Shown: positions 36,553 to 46,351, counted from the stretch's first letter. The stretch: DNA of 64,000 nt from Planctomycetaceae bacterium (GCA_006969385.1 CP030884.1:1674001-1738000); one strand, 5' to 3'. The notes: generated from the sequence alone by a model not told the origin. A program made the numbers and translations.

Positions 36553-37137
36553 GGGTCCGGGCGGCGTTTTTGGTTAGCAATGGCGTGGTGAGATGGGCGC
36601 AGGGCAATTGGGCCATGATTCGAGAGGTATTCGATCGGATGATGAATTGATTGCAAGTATATGTAAAATAAGAGCTTGGGTTGATTGGGATGGCGTTAGG
36701 CACGTTAGAAGTTTGGGTCGCACCGATCAATAACATACGCTTATAATCGTAAGTTCCGATGATCTGTTGTCGCCTATTCAGAATGTGGAATCTGGTGACA
36801 ACTGTTGCCACCGCCTACCTTTAGGGATTCCGAGTGTTGCGGCGGGCGAAGCCTCGTACCTTGGAGAGGGCAGGTCAAAACCGCAAGGGGTTGATAAGCC
36901 GGCCCGGTAATCCGATTTGATGAAAGAGGATGGCAACTTCGCCATTCACCATAGCAAAGGTTGTTTTTCAATCGTTGCTACGACCGATGGTCGGGTATGA
37001 GAGAGCCCGATTGCTTCGGGCATGATTTGCCTTGAAGCGGTGATCGGCATCGGATGGTCGCGTAAAGGCGACTTGAAACGAGAGAATATTGTTCGGTAGT
37101 CTCGCAATACGTTGATTGGCGAGCGGAGGTAATTTCG
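36553..37137. other. Long intergenic region with potentially structured RNA
   Basis: There is no convincing gene in 585 bases ahead of the first prepilin. Between about 36788 and 36945 there is dense pairing potential: GGAATC/GATTCC, and a stem GGC-TCAA-CC around a GCAA loop with symmetric internal loops (about 36868-36902). A further GCCCGA/TCGGGC hairpin lies near 37005-37021. GGAGG directly precedes the prepilin ATG. I compared the core by eye with c-di-GMP-I (GEMM) riboswitches and SRP RNA and found no match to their invariant bases. Confidence 0.35.
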
Positions 37138-38007
37138 ATGAACCGGCAGAATAAACGAACCGCGTTTACATTAATCGAGTTGTTGGTGGTAATCGCCATC
37201 ATCGCGCTGTTGATCAGTATTTTGCTGCCGGCGTTGTCGTCGGCCCAGGAGAACGGCCGCAAGATCAAGTGCGTATCGAACCTGCGTTCGATTTTGCAAA
37301 CGGCCGAGACGTATTCGTCTGCCGACCCGAAAGGCGTTTTCGCGCCGGTGCACCCGGAGGGTGTAAATTTTGGCGGTGAAGGTTATTTCGAATACGGCGG
37401 TGGTCCAGGAACCGCTCCATTTACGGGCTGGACGCAGGAGTTTGACCCAAATACGCGCCCGTTCAACAAAATCATTTACGGCATTAACGACTTCAATCGC
37501 TTGACCATCGATCCAGGTAATTTCGGGTTCTTCAAAGAATTCCAATGTTCCGGCGAGGAGTTTGGTTGGCAGCAAGTTGCGGGCGCGGGTAGTGCCGACG
37601 AACCCGCCGCAACGGAGGTACCGTATTTCAATAGCTACGGTACGGCGTACCGAACCAATAACCTGAGCTATTCGAATGGTGTGATCGCGGGCATCTACGG
37701 ACGTCCGAAGACGCGTATTCCGAGTACGGCCGATACGGTCGGATGGATGGAAGCACGGGCGTTTCAAACGATTTTGAATAACGACGCCACCAATCCCGGC
37801 GTCATGAATCTCGCTCTCACCGGCTATCACAAGAAGCTCGGATTTTTCAATCTCGGTTATGCCGACGGGCATGCCAGCTTCGTCAATATGTCTCCCGAAA
37901 CGTATCACCAACCGTCGAACACGTTCGAGGCGTCGTTTTACGTTCGTGGTTCGTGGGGCCGCATGGACTGTCAGCCTGACGCCTTTTATGATGACAATCA
38001 GCAGTAA
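37138..38007 (+). CDS. Type II secretion/type IV prepilin-like protein, copy 1
   Basis: A 289-residue pseudopilin-like protein. The N terminus [36 protein letters not shown] is a textbook prepilin leader with cleavage before Phe (A|FTLIE) and the Glu at +5, followed by the long hydrophobic helix. The globular domain (about 50-289) ends with the planctomycete His/Asp-Gly motif, here H-X11-DG ([22 protein letters not shown]) rather than the usual H-X9-DG. It is processed by prepilin peptidase and may be part of a secretion or surface fibre system. GGAGG precedes the ATG. Its closest relative is the product at 38644, and both are followed by a small zinc-ribbon membrane protein. Confidence 0.9.
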   Translation: MNRQNKRTAFTLIELLVVIAIIALLISILLPALSSAQENGRKIKCVSNLRSILQTAETYSSADPKGVFAPVHPEGVNFGGEGYFEYGGGPGTAPFTGWTQEFDPNTRPFNKIIYGINDFNRLTIDPGNFGFFKEFQCSGEEFGWQQVAGAGSADEPAATEVPYFNSYGTAYRTNNLSYSNGVIAGIYGRPKTRIPSTADTVGWMEARAFQTILNNDATNPGVMNLALTGYHKKLGFFNLGYADGHASFVNMSPETYHQPSNTFEASFYVRGSWGRMDCQPDAFYDDNQQ

Positions 38008-38070
38008 ATTGGTAATGGGTCGCGCGCCTGTAGTTGCGCGATCTACTTTCGATCGGCGTTGGAGCGCAGC

Positions 38071-38403
38071 GTGAAGAGACAACAGGTCTTAGTCGGTATC
38101 GTTGTTGTATTGGCTGGTGTCGCCGTCTATGTTTGGGCAACACGCGAAGGCACCGAGGTCGATCCTCAGCTTCAGGTGAAATTTAATTACACCTGCATTC
38201 ACTGTCAGCACAACTTCGAAATGACAGCAGCGGATGAAGCGATAATGAAACGCAATAACGGCGGCGTTGTCTGCCCGAATTGCGGCAAAACGCAGGAGCC
38301 GGATGAAGCTCGAACCGACTCCGGTACATTCAGGGAAATACCGGTACCCGAGAACGAAGAACCGCCGCCGAAGGTTGAGGGCGGGTTGAAACGCAGGGGC
38401 TAA
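38071..38403 (+). CDS. Small membrane-anchored zinc-ribbon protein, copy 1
   Basis: A 110-residue protein starting at GTG 38071 with GGAG six bases upstream. An N-terminal membrane helix (VLVGIVVVLAGVAVYVWATREG, about 5-26) leads to a zinc ribbon (FNYTCIHCQHNFEMTAADEAIMKRNNGGVVCPNCGK, two CxxC pairs about 25 residues apart) and a Pro/Glu-rich tail. The protein is paralogous to the one at 39837: both share VLAGVxxYxWxTREG and the Cys spacing. It follows the first prepilin by 63 bases and is ended by a terminator, so the two form a small operon. Function unknown; a role with the prepilin is inferred from the repeated pairing. Confidence 0.75.
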   Translation: MKRQQVLVGIVVVLAGVAVYVWATREGTEVDPQLQVKFNYTCIHCQHNFEMTAADEAIMKRNNGGVVCPNCGKTQEPDEARTDSGTFREIPVPENEEPPPKVEGGLKRRG

Positions 38404-38434
38404 TACACCTGTGTTATTCTGAGCATCGATCGCT

Positions 38435-38470
38435 AACCGATCGTCGCCTTACGGTGTCGGTCGGTTTTTT
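38435..38470 (+). terminator. Intrinsic terminator after the first prepilin pair
   Basis: AACCGATCGTCGCC pairs with GGTGTCGGTCGGTT (one mismatch, two G-U pairs) around a TTAC loop and is followed by TTTTTT. It closes the first prepilin/zinc-ribbon unit and separates it from the second. Confidence 0.8.
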
Positions 38471-38643
38471 AATGCAAATTGCAGGGGCTGTATCCGAGTG
38501 AATCAACGAAGACGACGACGGCATAAGGGGCTGGATCGGCTTATGGAAGTGCAATCGACGCGTTCGGCGAACGGTGGAGAAAATCTGGTGTGCAGCGGAG
38601 GGTCCGGTTTAGAATGGGTCGATTATCGAGTAGGAGTATCTCA

Positions 38644-39549
38644 ATGAAGCGACGAACCATACGAAGCGCCTTCACGCTAATTGAACTATTGGTGGTGATC
38701 GCGATCATCGCGCTGTTAATAAGCATCTTGTTGCCGGCGTTGTCGTCGGCGCGGCGGCAGGGTCAGCGGCTTAAGTGTTTGGCAAATCTGCGTTCGCTTA
38801 TGCAAACGGCAGATAGCTACTCTAACACCGATCCGCGCGGCGTGATTATTCCGATCCATCCGGAGGCAATGGGATATATTCAGGAGGGATACTTCGAATA
38901 CGGCGGCGGCCCCGGAACGTTCGTGGTCGGCGGTGGTGGTGGCAATACGGCCAGTTGGTTCGGAGATTTCGGCCCGAACACGCGACCGTTCAATAAGTTG
39001 ATTTACGGCCCCGCCGATCTCAACCCCTACGTCATCGACGACGGCGATACCAACTATTTCAAGGTCTTTGAATGCCCGGGAGAAGATCTCGGTTGGCAAG
39101 CGATTCCAGGGGCAAGTTTGCCGGACGGGGAAGTGGAGACCCGCTACGCTACGGTGTATGGCACATCTTACCGAGCGAATAATTTGGTGCGCACACCGGG
39201 CGGACAGCAGCTGATCCTGGGCGTGTACGGTCGCCCCAAGTCACGCATTCCCGATGCGGGCGCGACGATTGCATTTCATGAATCGCGTGCCTTGCAAACG
39301 ACCGGCCATACGGGCATCGATGGCAACGACCCCGCCGTTACGTTGACGGGTTTTCACGGGAAATTGGGCTTCTTTAGTATGAGCTATGCCGACGGCCATG
39401 CGGACTTCCCCAACATGGCGCCGTCGACGCATCATGTGGAAAGCAGCTCGACCGAAATTCCGGGTGGCTATGTGCGCGGTAGCTGGGGGCGTTTCGATTG
39501 CCAGCCGGATGCGATTTATAACGAACTTGATCCGCGTTTCGGAATCTAG
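38644..39549 (+). CDS. Type II secretion/type IV prepilin-like protein, copy 2
   Basis: A 301-residue protein, the paralogue of the 37138 product. ATG 38644 follows AGGAG at good spacing, so the earlier in-frame start (38590) is rejected. The leader is [40 protein letters not shown], with the same cleavage site and Glu+5. The two globular domains match along their length: [19 protein letters not shown] versus [50 protein letters not shown] and the H-X11-DG end ([22 protein letters not shown]). Copy 2 has a Gly-rich insertion ([16 protein letters not shown]). It starts its own transcription unit after the terminator at 38435-38470. Confidence 0.9.
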   Translation: MKRRTIRSAFTLIELLVVIAIIALLISILLPALSSARRQGQRLKCLANLRSLMQTADSYSNTDPRGVIIPIHPEAMGYIQEGYFEYGGGPGTFVVGGGGGNTASWFGDFGPNTRPFNKLIYGPADLNPYVIDDGDTNYFKVFECPGEDLGWQAIPGASLPDGEVETRYATVYGTSYRANNLVRTPGGQQLILGVYGRPKSRIPDAGATIAFHESRALQTTGHTGIDGNDPAVTLTGFHGKLGFFSMSYADGHADFPNMAPSTHHVESSSTEIPGGYVRGSWGRFDCQPDAIYNELDPRFGI

Positions 39550-39836
39550 ACCGCTAGTTGTGACGGACGCGATGCGCCGTCGTGACGTAGCTGGATACTA
39601 CATCGCAATATGAGAAGTTGATTTCATGAGATTCCGGCGAGTGGAGATTCGCCCTGTAATCTCGCCCAACTTCTCGCCGCAAGAGAGAGGAATCTTGGGT
39701 TTCGCTTTTCAACGTTTCAGTCCGTTGCCAGAGTTGTATTGCAATTCGATTTTCATTCAACACACAGCACTATACAAAGCGTCGGCATTTGAATGGTATT
39801 CGGTGTGCGACTCCCCAAAGTTGAGGAAGAAGTAGG

Positions 39837-40172
39837 ATGGCAGACGAACAGAAAAAGCCGGTGCTTTTGATTGCGGTGCTGGTCACGCTGGCGGGAGTGA
39901 GTGCCTATCTGTGGATGACGCGCGAAGGCGATGTCGATTCGACGTTGGGGGCGGCAGAGTTTACGTTTGTTTGTCCGAGCTGCAGTGAGGAATTTACGGT
40001 TACCGGCGAACAGTATCGCGCACAATTCGTCAGCGGAGGCGGATTGAAATGCCCCGAGTGTAACAATCGCGTAGAAGACCCGAAGGCGGCGGCGAAGGAT
40101 TTGGGTGAGTATGCGCCGACACCAAGACAAGAGGAATTGGGGCCCAGCGTCGAGTTTAAGCGCAAACAGTAG
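39837..40172 (+). CDS. Small membrane-anchored zinc-ribbon protein, copy 2
   Basis: A 111-residue paralogue of the 38071 product. It has one N-terminal membrane helix (VLLIAVLVTLAGVSAYLWMTREG, about 9-31) and a zinc ribbon (FTFVCPSCSEEFTVTGEQYRAQFVSGGGLKCPECNNR), then a charged tail ending KRKQ. The helix boundary, the WxTREG motif after it and the Cys spacing match the first copy. GAGGAAGAAGTAGG lies directly before the ATG. It follows the second prepilin by 287 bases, with no terminator that I can see between them. Confidence 0.75.
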   Translation: MADEQKKPVLLIAVLVTLAGVSAYLWMTREGDVDSTLGAAEFTFVCPSCSEEFTVTGEQYRAQFVSGGGLKCPECNNRVEDPKAAAKDLGEYAPTPRQEELGPSVEFKRKQ

Positions 40173-40512
40173 TCGATCGGCGACGGCTAGAGCATGCCAG
40201 CTTTCGTATCGGTATCGTGACTTGGATACCGCGGTCTCGGTTAGACATCTATGGTAATCGACGAAGCAGACTTGCTTTACGACACCGGTTCTTAAGAAAT
40301 CGTCAGATTCACTCGTTCTTAAAACGGTTCTTTACCGAGATTGCGCTCCGGTGACTTTGCAAATCTCGGCGTTGCCGCGTTTTAACGTTCTATCGCGTAT
40401 CATCGTGGGCTCGGGTTGGTCTCCTTTAGCATTCCCACTTAACATGGCGGGTTCGGAACGTATTCAACGGCGCGCACGCGCGACACCGCATTTTCGTTTG
40501 GGAGTTTTGTCG
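40173..40512. other. Intergenic region upstream of paaN
   Basis: About 340 bases. I see no gene, repeat family member or clear terminator. An open frame from 40351 runs into paaN, but its residues up to the ATG at 40513 do not look like the family. Confidence 0.4.
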
Positions 40513-42183
40513 ATGAGCCAATCATTCTTTTCCGATCATCAAAAAACGCTGGATGCCGCACGGAAGGCGATTCGCGAGCGGGGGTATTGGAGTGCGTACC
40601 CCGAGATTCCGAGTGGCAAGATTTATGGCGAAACGGCGAAGGACGACGGGCTTAAAGCGTTTCAGGCGCGGCTGGGTAAGTCGTTCGAGCTCGATCAACC
40701 CGGCAAGGTCGGTGAGGTTGGTGCCGAACGGTCACCGTTCGGTCCGGCGATCGACGTTAAGTATCCCAAAGTTGATATCGATGAATTGCTACGCGCGGCG
40801 CAGGCGGCATCGGGTAGTTGGGCCAAGGCGGATATCAACGCGCGCGTCGGTGTGTGTCTTGAGATCCTGCATCGGCTCAACAAACGAAGCTTCGAGTTGG
40901 CCAACGCTGTCATGCATACGACGGGCCAGGGGTTCATGATGGCCTTTCAAGCGGGCGGGCCGCACGCGCAAGACCGCGGCCTTGAAGCGGTTGCGTATGC
41001 GTATGACGAGATGACGCGCACGCCGGCCAAGACGATGTGGAAGAAGCAAGTCGGCAAGGAAGAATTCGTCACGCTGGAAAAACGCTATCGCATCATGCCG
41101 CGCGGCGTGGCGCTGACGATCGGCTGTTCGACGTTCCCAACGTGGAATGGTTATCCGGGCATCTTCGCGAGTTTGGCGACGGGTAACGCCGTCGTGGTGA
41201 AACCGCATCCGGGCGCGATTCTGCCGTTGGCGATTACGGTTGAGATCGGTCGGGCGGTGCTGAGCGAAGCCGGGTTCGATCCGAACGTACTGACGTTGGC
41301 GGCGGATAGTCACGGTGCGCCGATCACCAAGGATTTGGCGATTCGACCGGAGGTCAAGATTATCGACTACACCGGCGGCGGTGAGTTTGGCAGTTGGATC
41401 GAAAAGAACGCCACGCAGGCGGTGGTGTTCACCGAGAAGGCGGGCGTGAACTCGATCGTGATCGATAGCTGCGATGATTTGAAAGCCGTCACGGGCAATC
41501 TGGCGTTTTCGTTGAGTTTGTATTCGGGGCAGATGTGTACGACGCCGCAGAATATCTTTATTCCAAAAGACGGTATCACGGTCGGCGGCGAGAAAAAGAG
41601 TTTCGACGAGGTGGCGGGCGCGATCGTGGGGGCGGTCAACTGGTTCCTCGGCGAACCGCGGCGGGCGTCGGAAGTGTTGGGCGCGATCCAGAATGAGAAT
41701 ACGCTCAAGCGCGTGGAAGCGGCGGCGCGCGAAGGGGAAGTGTTGCGACCGGCCGGGCACGAGGCGAATGAGGCCTTTCCCGAAGCGCGGGTGTGCAGCC
41801 CGCTGATGATCAAGATCGACGCCAAGCAGACCGAGCTGTTTATGCGCGAAATGTTTGGCCCGATCGTATATTTGATCGCGACGGACAATACCGAACAGAG
41901 CATTCGGCTGGCGGCGCAAGGGGCATCGCAATGCGGTGCGATTACGGCGGCGGTGTACTCGACGGATACGAAGGTGCTGGACGCTGCCGACGAGCAAATC
42001 GCTGGCGCGGGTGCGGCGTTGTCGTGCAATCTCACCGGGCAGATCTTCGTCAACCAAGCGGCGGCGTATAGCGATTTTCATGTGAGCGGCGCGAACCCGG
42101 CGGGTAATGCCACGCTGTGCGACGCGGCGTTTGTGACGAATCGGTTCCGGTTTGTGCAGACGCGCGTGCCGGTGGCGGGGTAG
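40513..42183 (+). CDS. paaN: PaaN-type aldehyde dehydrogenase
   Basis: A 556-residue member of the aldehyde dehydrogenase superfamily, best matching the PaaN branch linked to phenylacetate degradation (ring-opened CoA intermediates). The start ATG 40513 follows GGAG at eight bases. The N-terminal segment FFSDHQKTLDAARKAIRERGYWSAYPEIPSGKIYGETAKDDGLKAFQARLGKSFELDQPG is typical of PaaN rather than of general ALDHs. Catalytic features are the NAD site CSTFPTWNGYPGIFASLATGNAVVVKPHP, the general-base Glu in VVFTEKAGVNSIVID and the nucleophile Cys in LYSGQMCTTPQNIF (about residue 340). There is no other phenylacetate gene nearby, so the substrate in this organism is open. Confidence 0.85.
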   Translation: MSQSFFSDHQKTLDAARKAIRERGYWSAYPEIPSGKIYGETAKDDGLKAFQARLGKSFELDQPGKVGEVGAERSPFGPAIDVKYPKVDIDELLRAAQAASGSWAKADINARVGVCLEILHRLNKRSFELANAVMHTTGQGFMMAFQAGGPHAQDRGLEAVAYAYDEMTRTPAKTMWKKQVGKEEFVTLEKRYRIMPRGVALTIGCSTFPTWNGYPGIFASLATGNAVVVKPHPGAILPLAITVEIGRAVLSEAGFDPNVLTLAADSHGAPITKDLAIRPEVKIIDYTGGGEFGSWIEKNATQAVVFTEKAGVNSIVIDSCDDLKAVTGNLAFSLSLYSGQMCTTPQNIFIPKDGITVGGEKKSFDEVAGAIVGAVNWFLGEPRRASEVLGAIQNENTLKRVEAAAREGEVLRPAGHEANEAFPEARVCSPLMIKIDAKQTELFMREMFGPIVYLIATDNTEQSIRLAAQGASQCGAITAAVYSTDTKVLDAADEQIAGAGAALSCNLTGQIFVNQAAAYSDFHVSGANPAGNATLCDAAFVTNRFRFVQTRVPVAG

Positions 42184-42534
42184 GAAACGTCAAAACGTCG
42201 AAACGTCGAAATTTCCGAAGGTCGAAACTTCGAGGTAACGCGTCGAGATCTTTCGAGTGTGAAGGTATCGCTTCGTCAGAAGAGATTCGTTTCGTCACGC
42301 TACTTGATGAAGTCGCGCTAATTCAAAGGCTAAACGCGAGCATTCTTTATCATTGCTAAAAAACTAGCCCAAAACTTGTTTCTGACTCCTTGCGTGCTGG
42401 AAAAATTTTGGATTTCTCCCGGAAATGCAACGCTTCCCGAATTCCTCTCTGCAAGGGAGGGGGCGTTTTGGGGTAGCTTCTATTGTACTTGCATTGATTC
42501 GTAGCACGTCGTGGGCGGGCTAAAGGGTGATGAT
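42184..42534. repeat. Intergenic region with CGTCGAAA-type simple repeats and one hairpin repeat
   Basis: From 42188 to 42235 short units of the type ACGTCGAAACGTCGAAA and TCGAAACTTCGA are repeated. They read as KTSKRRNF-like peptide in one frame and are not a gene. A CTCTCTGCAAGGGAG hairpin, like that at 592-633, lies at 42443-42466. The rest is AT-richer DNA without recognisable features up to the ribosome site of the next gene. Confidence 0.55.
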
Positions 42535-43398
42535 ATGAACTATGCAGTTTTATATGTTGTTGTGGCCTTGATTCTAAACCCGATGGTTCAAACGCAATCC
42601 GCTAATTCAAAGCGCACGACCATCAAACAACAGGCCTACCGGACCGAGCGCAACATTCTCTACTACAACGACGACGACCTGACCGACTATCAGCGCGAGC
42701 GCTGCAAGCTCGATGTGTACCATCCCGTCGATCAGAAAGGCTTCGCGACGGTCGTATGGCTGCACGCGGGCGGATTGAAACGTGGTAAGCGCTATGTGCC
42801 GGGCGAGTTGCGGAATAAAGGCTTTGCCGTGGTGGCCGCGGATTATCGACTGAGCCCGCAGGTGACGGCGCCGGCCTATATCGAAGACGCGGCGGCGGCG
42901 GTGGCGTGGACAGTTAAGAATATCAAACGCTACGGCGGCGCGCCGAATAAGGTGATTTTGGCAGGGGCATCGGCGGGCGGCTATTTATCGTTGATGGTGG
43001 GATTGGATAAGCGCTGGTTGGCGAAACACGAGATCGACGCCAACCGATTGGTGGGTATTGCGGCGTTGGGCGGGCAGGCGATCGTGCACGTGGCGGTGCG
43101 GGAAGAGCGCGGCATCACGCGCACGCGAGTGGTCGTCGACGATCTGGCACCGATGCACCACGCGCGCGGTGATGCGCCGCCGGTATTATTGGTGACGGGC
43201 GATCGCGAGTTGGAGTTACTGGGCCGCTACGAAGAGAACGCGCTGATGTGGCGGTTGATGAAGATGGAAGGACACAAGGATACCACGCTGCACGAGTTGG
43301 AAGGCTTCGATCATGCGGGATTGGAGAAACCGGCGCATGGGCTGCTGTTGCGATTCGTAGAGCGAGTCGGCCGCGCGACTCGTGAATCGCCCGAGTAA
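42535..43398 (+). CDS. Exported alpha/beta hydrolase (esterase-like)
   Basis: A 287-residue protein with an N-terminal signal-like segment (YAVLYVVVALILNPMVQTQS) preceded by AAAGGG. The fold is that of BD-FAE/lipase-type alpha/beta hydrolases: ERCKLDVYHPVDQKGFATVVWLHAGGLKRGKR (oxyanion HxGG), the nucleophile elbow GASAGGYLS (Ser about residue 146), acid Asp in LLVTGDRELEL and the His in GFDHAGL. The full catalytic triad is therefore present, and carboxylesterase activity on an extracellular ester is likely; the substrate is unknown. ATG 42535 is chosen over an in-frame ATG 24 bases earlier because the ribosome site fits. No linked genes. Confidence 0.87.
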   Translation: MNYAVLYVVVALILNPMVQTQSANSKRTTIKQQAYRTERNILYYNDDDLTDYQRERCKLDVYHPVDQKGFATVVWLHAGGLKRGKRYVPGELRNKGFAVVAADYRLSPQVTAPAYIEDAAAAVAWTVKNIKRYGGAPNKVILAGASAGGYLSLMVGLDKRWLAKHEIDANRLVGIAALGGQAIVHVAVREERGITRTRVVVDDLAPMHHARGDAPPVLLVTGDRELELLGRYEENALMWRLMKMEGHKDTTLHELEGFDHAGLEKPAHGLLLRFVERVGRATRESPE

Positions 43399-43511
43399 CC
43401 GCTGAATCTTTGTAACGCGACGTTCCGAAAACACCGATAACCCGATAAGCCTCGTTATCTCACGGTCATCACCCGGCAGGCCGACAATTCATTTGAAGGA
43501 GTGAACTGCCC

Positions 43512-45914
43512 TTGCCTGCCGCCCCTCACCCCGTCAACGAAGCTGAGCGCTTGCAAAAGCTCACGGACTGCCGGATTCTGGATACTGAGCCGGAGCCCGC
43601 GTTCGATGATATTACGGCGCTGGCCTGCCGGCTTTGCGATACGCCGATCGCGCTTATTTCGCTAGTCGATACCGACAGGCAGTGGTTCAAGAGCCGAGTT
43701 GGATTGGATGCGATACAAACGCCGCGCGATCAGGCATTCTGCGGATATACCATTCTAGGTGATGATGTGCTCGTCATTGACGATGCATCGCGGGATGAGC
43801 GTACGCGCGACAATCCGTTGGTGACGGGACCGCCGCATATTCGTTTCTATGCCGGTGCGCCGCTCCGAATGGACAGCGGTGAAGCGTTGGGAACGTTATG
43901 CGTAATCGATTACGTCCCTCGCACCATGAATGAACGCCAGTGCGAAGACCTAACGAGACTGGCACGACAAGCTGTTCGGCTTCTACAAGGCCGTATCGAA
44001 ACGTCGATGCTCGACGATTTATCCGAAAGACTAAAACTAGCGGTTGAAGGCACCAATGATGGCATTTGGGATTGGAAGAATATCGAAGCAGACGAAGAGT
44101 GGTGGTCACCGAAATTCTATCGTCTGCTGGGGTACGAACCCAATGAAATCGACTCATCCGTAAGCACTTTTAAAGACCTGCTCCATCCCGATGATGTGCA
44201 GCGAACGTGGCGCGCGGTAAAGGCAGCATTCGATGGTACGGCTCGATTCGATGTGCGCTATCGCTTGCGGCATAAGTCGGGTGAGTATCGCTGGTTTCAG
44301 GGCCGCGGTCGGGTTTTTCGCGACGCAGATGGCCAGCCTGTGCGTATGGCTGGGTCGATTCGAGATGTGCAAAATCTCGTCGAGGTGGAAAACGCGGCGA
44401 AGATGCGCGAGCGAGAGCTGCGATTGATTTTGGATTCGGTGCCGAGCCTCATTTATTTTAAGGATGGAAACAACAAGATTCTGAATCTGAACAAGGCGGC
44501 TGCCGACGCGATGAAATGTGAAGTCGCAGATGTTATTGGGCGTCAGTCGGAGCTGTTTTTCCCGGCAGATGACGCGGCGACATTTTTGCTTGATGATCGC
44601 GAAGTTCTTGACAGCGGTAAGCCCAAACTTGGAATCATCGAGCATCACGAAGGGGCGCACGGCGAGCGCTTGTTGATTCGCACCGACAAGCTTCCGATCC
44701 AAAATGAGGATGGCGAATACGATCGCCTCGTTGCGATTGCGACGGATATCACGGCCATCACCGAGGCCCAGCGGAAGCTGCGCGAGTCGGAGAATCAACT
44801 GAAGGCGATTCTCGATAACGCGCCGTCCGTTATTTTCGCCAAGCGCATCGATGGGCGCTACCTCTTCGTCAATCAGGAATATACGAAGCTATTCGGATTG
44901 GATTCGAGCTACTTGCGGGACAAGACGGATTTTGACATCTTCCCTACGGAAATTGCCAAACGATTCAGAGCTATGGATGAGCAGGTGACGCGGATGAGGA
45001 TGCCGTTGCACCTGGAGGAATCGGTGCCAGTCAACGATGCCCCGCGGCACTATTTGACCGTGAAGTTCCCGATGTTCGATGCAAACGGGGAGGTCATGGC
45101 AGTGGGTGGCGTCGCCACGGATATCACAGAGTTGAAAGGCGCTCACGCTGAGTTAGAACGTAAAAATCGCGAGTTGGAGAGCTTTGTTTATTCGGCATCC
45201 CATGATTTAAAGAGTCCACTCGTGACCATCTTAGGGTATCTGTCTCATATGTCACGGGATCTCGAGGATGGGAATTTAGAGGAATTGCCTGATTTCGCGT
45301 CCCGCATCAAGCGGGCGGCCGAGCGGATGCGACGTAGTATCGATGATCTACTGGAACTCAGTCGCTTGGGTCAAGTGGATTCTGAAGTTACGCAGGTGGA
45401 TTTGAAGCCCGTGATTAATGAAACGATCGCCCAAGAAGTTGTGGTCGCGGGCCGCGAAGATATTTGTTGGGAACTCGAACTTACAGTGGAAAAGCTCGCA
45501 ATCGATCCGACTCACCTGTTGCACATCTGCCAAAATTTGATCGGTAACGCTATCCGTTACGGGACGCCTGATAACAATGGCAAGGTGATTGTCGGCAGTC
45601 GCAGCCTACCCAATCAGCGGGTTCAGTTGTTCGTGAGGGATTTTGGCCCCGGAATCGCACCGGAGCATCGCGAGAAGATATTCGGCCTTTTCCAGCGGTT
45701 GGAAAATGACAAAAAGGGAACCGGGGTAGGGCTCGCGATCGTGCGGAAAATCGCCGAAATGTATGGTGGCTCCGCGACAGTAGCGCCGGTCACCGGTGAG
45801 GGTACCGAGTTTGTTGTCGAGCTTGGGATGCCACAGCGCAGCTCAGCCGGAGCGATGGAGGTAGAACAAGGTGAAAAGCAATCTGAACAGCGCGATTCGA
45901 TTCCTGTTGGTTGA
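43512..45914 (+). CDS. GAF/PAS sensor histidine kinase
   Basis: An 800-residue soluble hybrid sensor. The order is a GAF domain (about 15-160, FDDITALACRLCDTPIALISLVDTDRQWFKSRVGL, GTLCVIDYVPR), a PAS domain (about 178-295, NDGIWDWKNIEADEEWWSPKFYRLLGYEP with PAC motif YRWFQGRGRVFRDADG), two further PAS domains (about 300-420 and 430-545), a HisKA domain with the phospho-acceptor His in YSASHDLKSPLVTILGYL (about residue 568), and an ATPase domain with N box NLIGNAIRYG, G1 FGPGIAPEHREKIFGLF and G2 GTGVGLAIVRKIAEMYGG. It has no membrane helices, so it senses a cytoplasmic signal. The start is TTG 43512 with AAGGAG upstream. The overlapping response regulator gene is its likely partner. Confidence 0.92.
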   Translation: MPAAPHPVNEAERLQKLTDCRILDTEPEPAFDDITALACRLCDTPIALISLVDTDRQWFKSRVGLDAIQTPRDQAFCGYTILGDDVLVIDDASRDERTRDNPLVTGPPHIRFYAGAPLRMDSGEALGTLCVIDYVPRTMNERQCEDLTRLARQAVRLLQGRIETSMLDDLSERLKLAVEGTNDGIWDWKNIEADEEWWSPKFYRLLGYEPNEIDSSVSTFKDLLHPDDVQRTWRAVKAAFDGTARFDVRYRLRHKSGEYRWFQGRGRVFRDADGQPVRMAGSIRDVQNLVEVENAAKMRERELRLILDSVPSLIYFKDGNNKILNLNKAAADAMKCEVADVIGRQSELFFPADDAATFLLDDREVLDSGKPKLGIIEHHEGAHGERLLIRTDKLPIQNEDGEYDRLVAIATDITAITEAQRKLRESENQLKAILDNAPSVIFAKRIDGRYLFVNQEYTKLFGLDSSYLRDKTDFDIFPTEIAKRFRAMDEQVTRMRMPLHLEESVPVNDAPRHYLTVKFPMFDANGEVMAVGGVATDITELKGAHAELERKNRELESFVYSASHDLKSPLVTILGYLSHMSRDLEDGNLEELPDFASRIKRAAERMRRSIDDLLELSRLGQVDSEVTQVDLKPVINETIAQEVVVAGREDICWELELTVEKLAIDPTHLLHICQNLIGNAIRYGTPDNNGKVIVGSRSLPNQRVQLFVRDFGPGIAPEHREKIFGLFQRLENDKKGTGVGLAIVRKIAEMYGGSATVAPVTGEGTEFVVELGMPQRSSAGAMEVEQGEKQSEQRDSIPVG

Positions 45915-46305
45915 GGATGATGAAGATCACGCCGACCTTATACGGCGCGCGATACTCGGCGCAACCGCAGACGTCGTTATCGATAGCGTCGGGGATGGTG
46001 AGGAGGCGTTGGCGCACTTAATGCAAACAAAACCACATGAGGGCGCGAAACGCCCCGATGTGATTCTGCTCGATATCAACTTGCCGAAATTGAACGGCCA
46101 TCAGGTACTGCAGAAAATAAAACAATCAAACGCGCTTGCCGATATTCCCGTCATTATGCTAACGACTTCCCAATCCGAGCTGGATCGCGATCGAGCGCTG
46201 ATGAATGATGCCGATTCATTCGTCAGTAAACCTACTAATGAAGAAGAATTCTCCCAATTGATCGCCCATCTAAGTAAGTACTGGGCGACCATGGGTATGG
46301 CTTAG
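45871..46305 (+). CDS. Single-domain response regulator, RcpA-like
   Basis: A 144-residue receiver domain with no output domain. Acidic pocket residues are in LLVEDDEDHAD, the phospho-acceptor Asp is in VILLDINLPKLNG (about residue 70), the switch Thr is in VIMLTTS, and the invariant Lys is in FVSKPT. The layout, with the NLPKLNGHQVLQKIKQ pattern, is that of RcpA-type regulators that pair with phytochrome-like kinases. The GTG start at 45871 lies 44 bases inside the kinase gene, which means translational coupling. It is most likely the direct phosphate acceptor of that kinase and passes the signal on by protein contact. Confidence 0.93.
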   Translation: MKSNLNSAIRFLLVEDDEDHADLIRRAILGATADVVIDSVGDGEEALAHLMQTKPHEGAKRPDVILLDINLPKLNGHQVLQKIKQSNALADIPVIMLTTSQSELDRDRALMNDADSFVSKPTNEEEFSQLIAHLSKYWATMGMA

Positions 46306-46351
46306 CATTCGACATCCCATTTTTCCAAATGGCCGGATTGGAGAGATACCG

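Noticed and set aside
36868..36902. GEMM (c-di-GMP-I) riboswitch or SRP RNA core before the prepilins
   Set aside because: The GCAA-capped stem is suggestive, but the invariant bases of both classes are missing.
40789..42081. Long open frame antisense to paaN (about 430 codons)
   Set aside because: Arg-rich low-complexity product, a shadow of the real gene on the plus strand.
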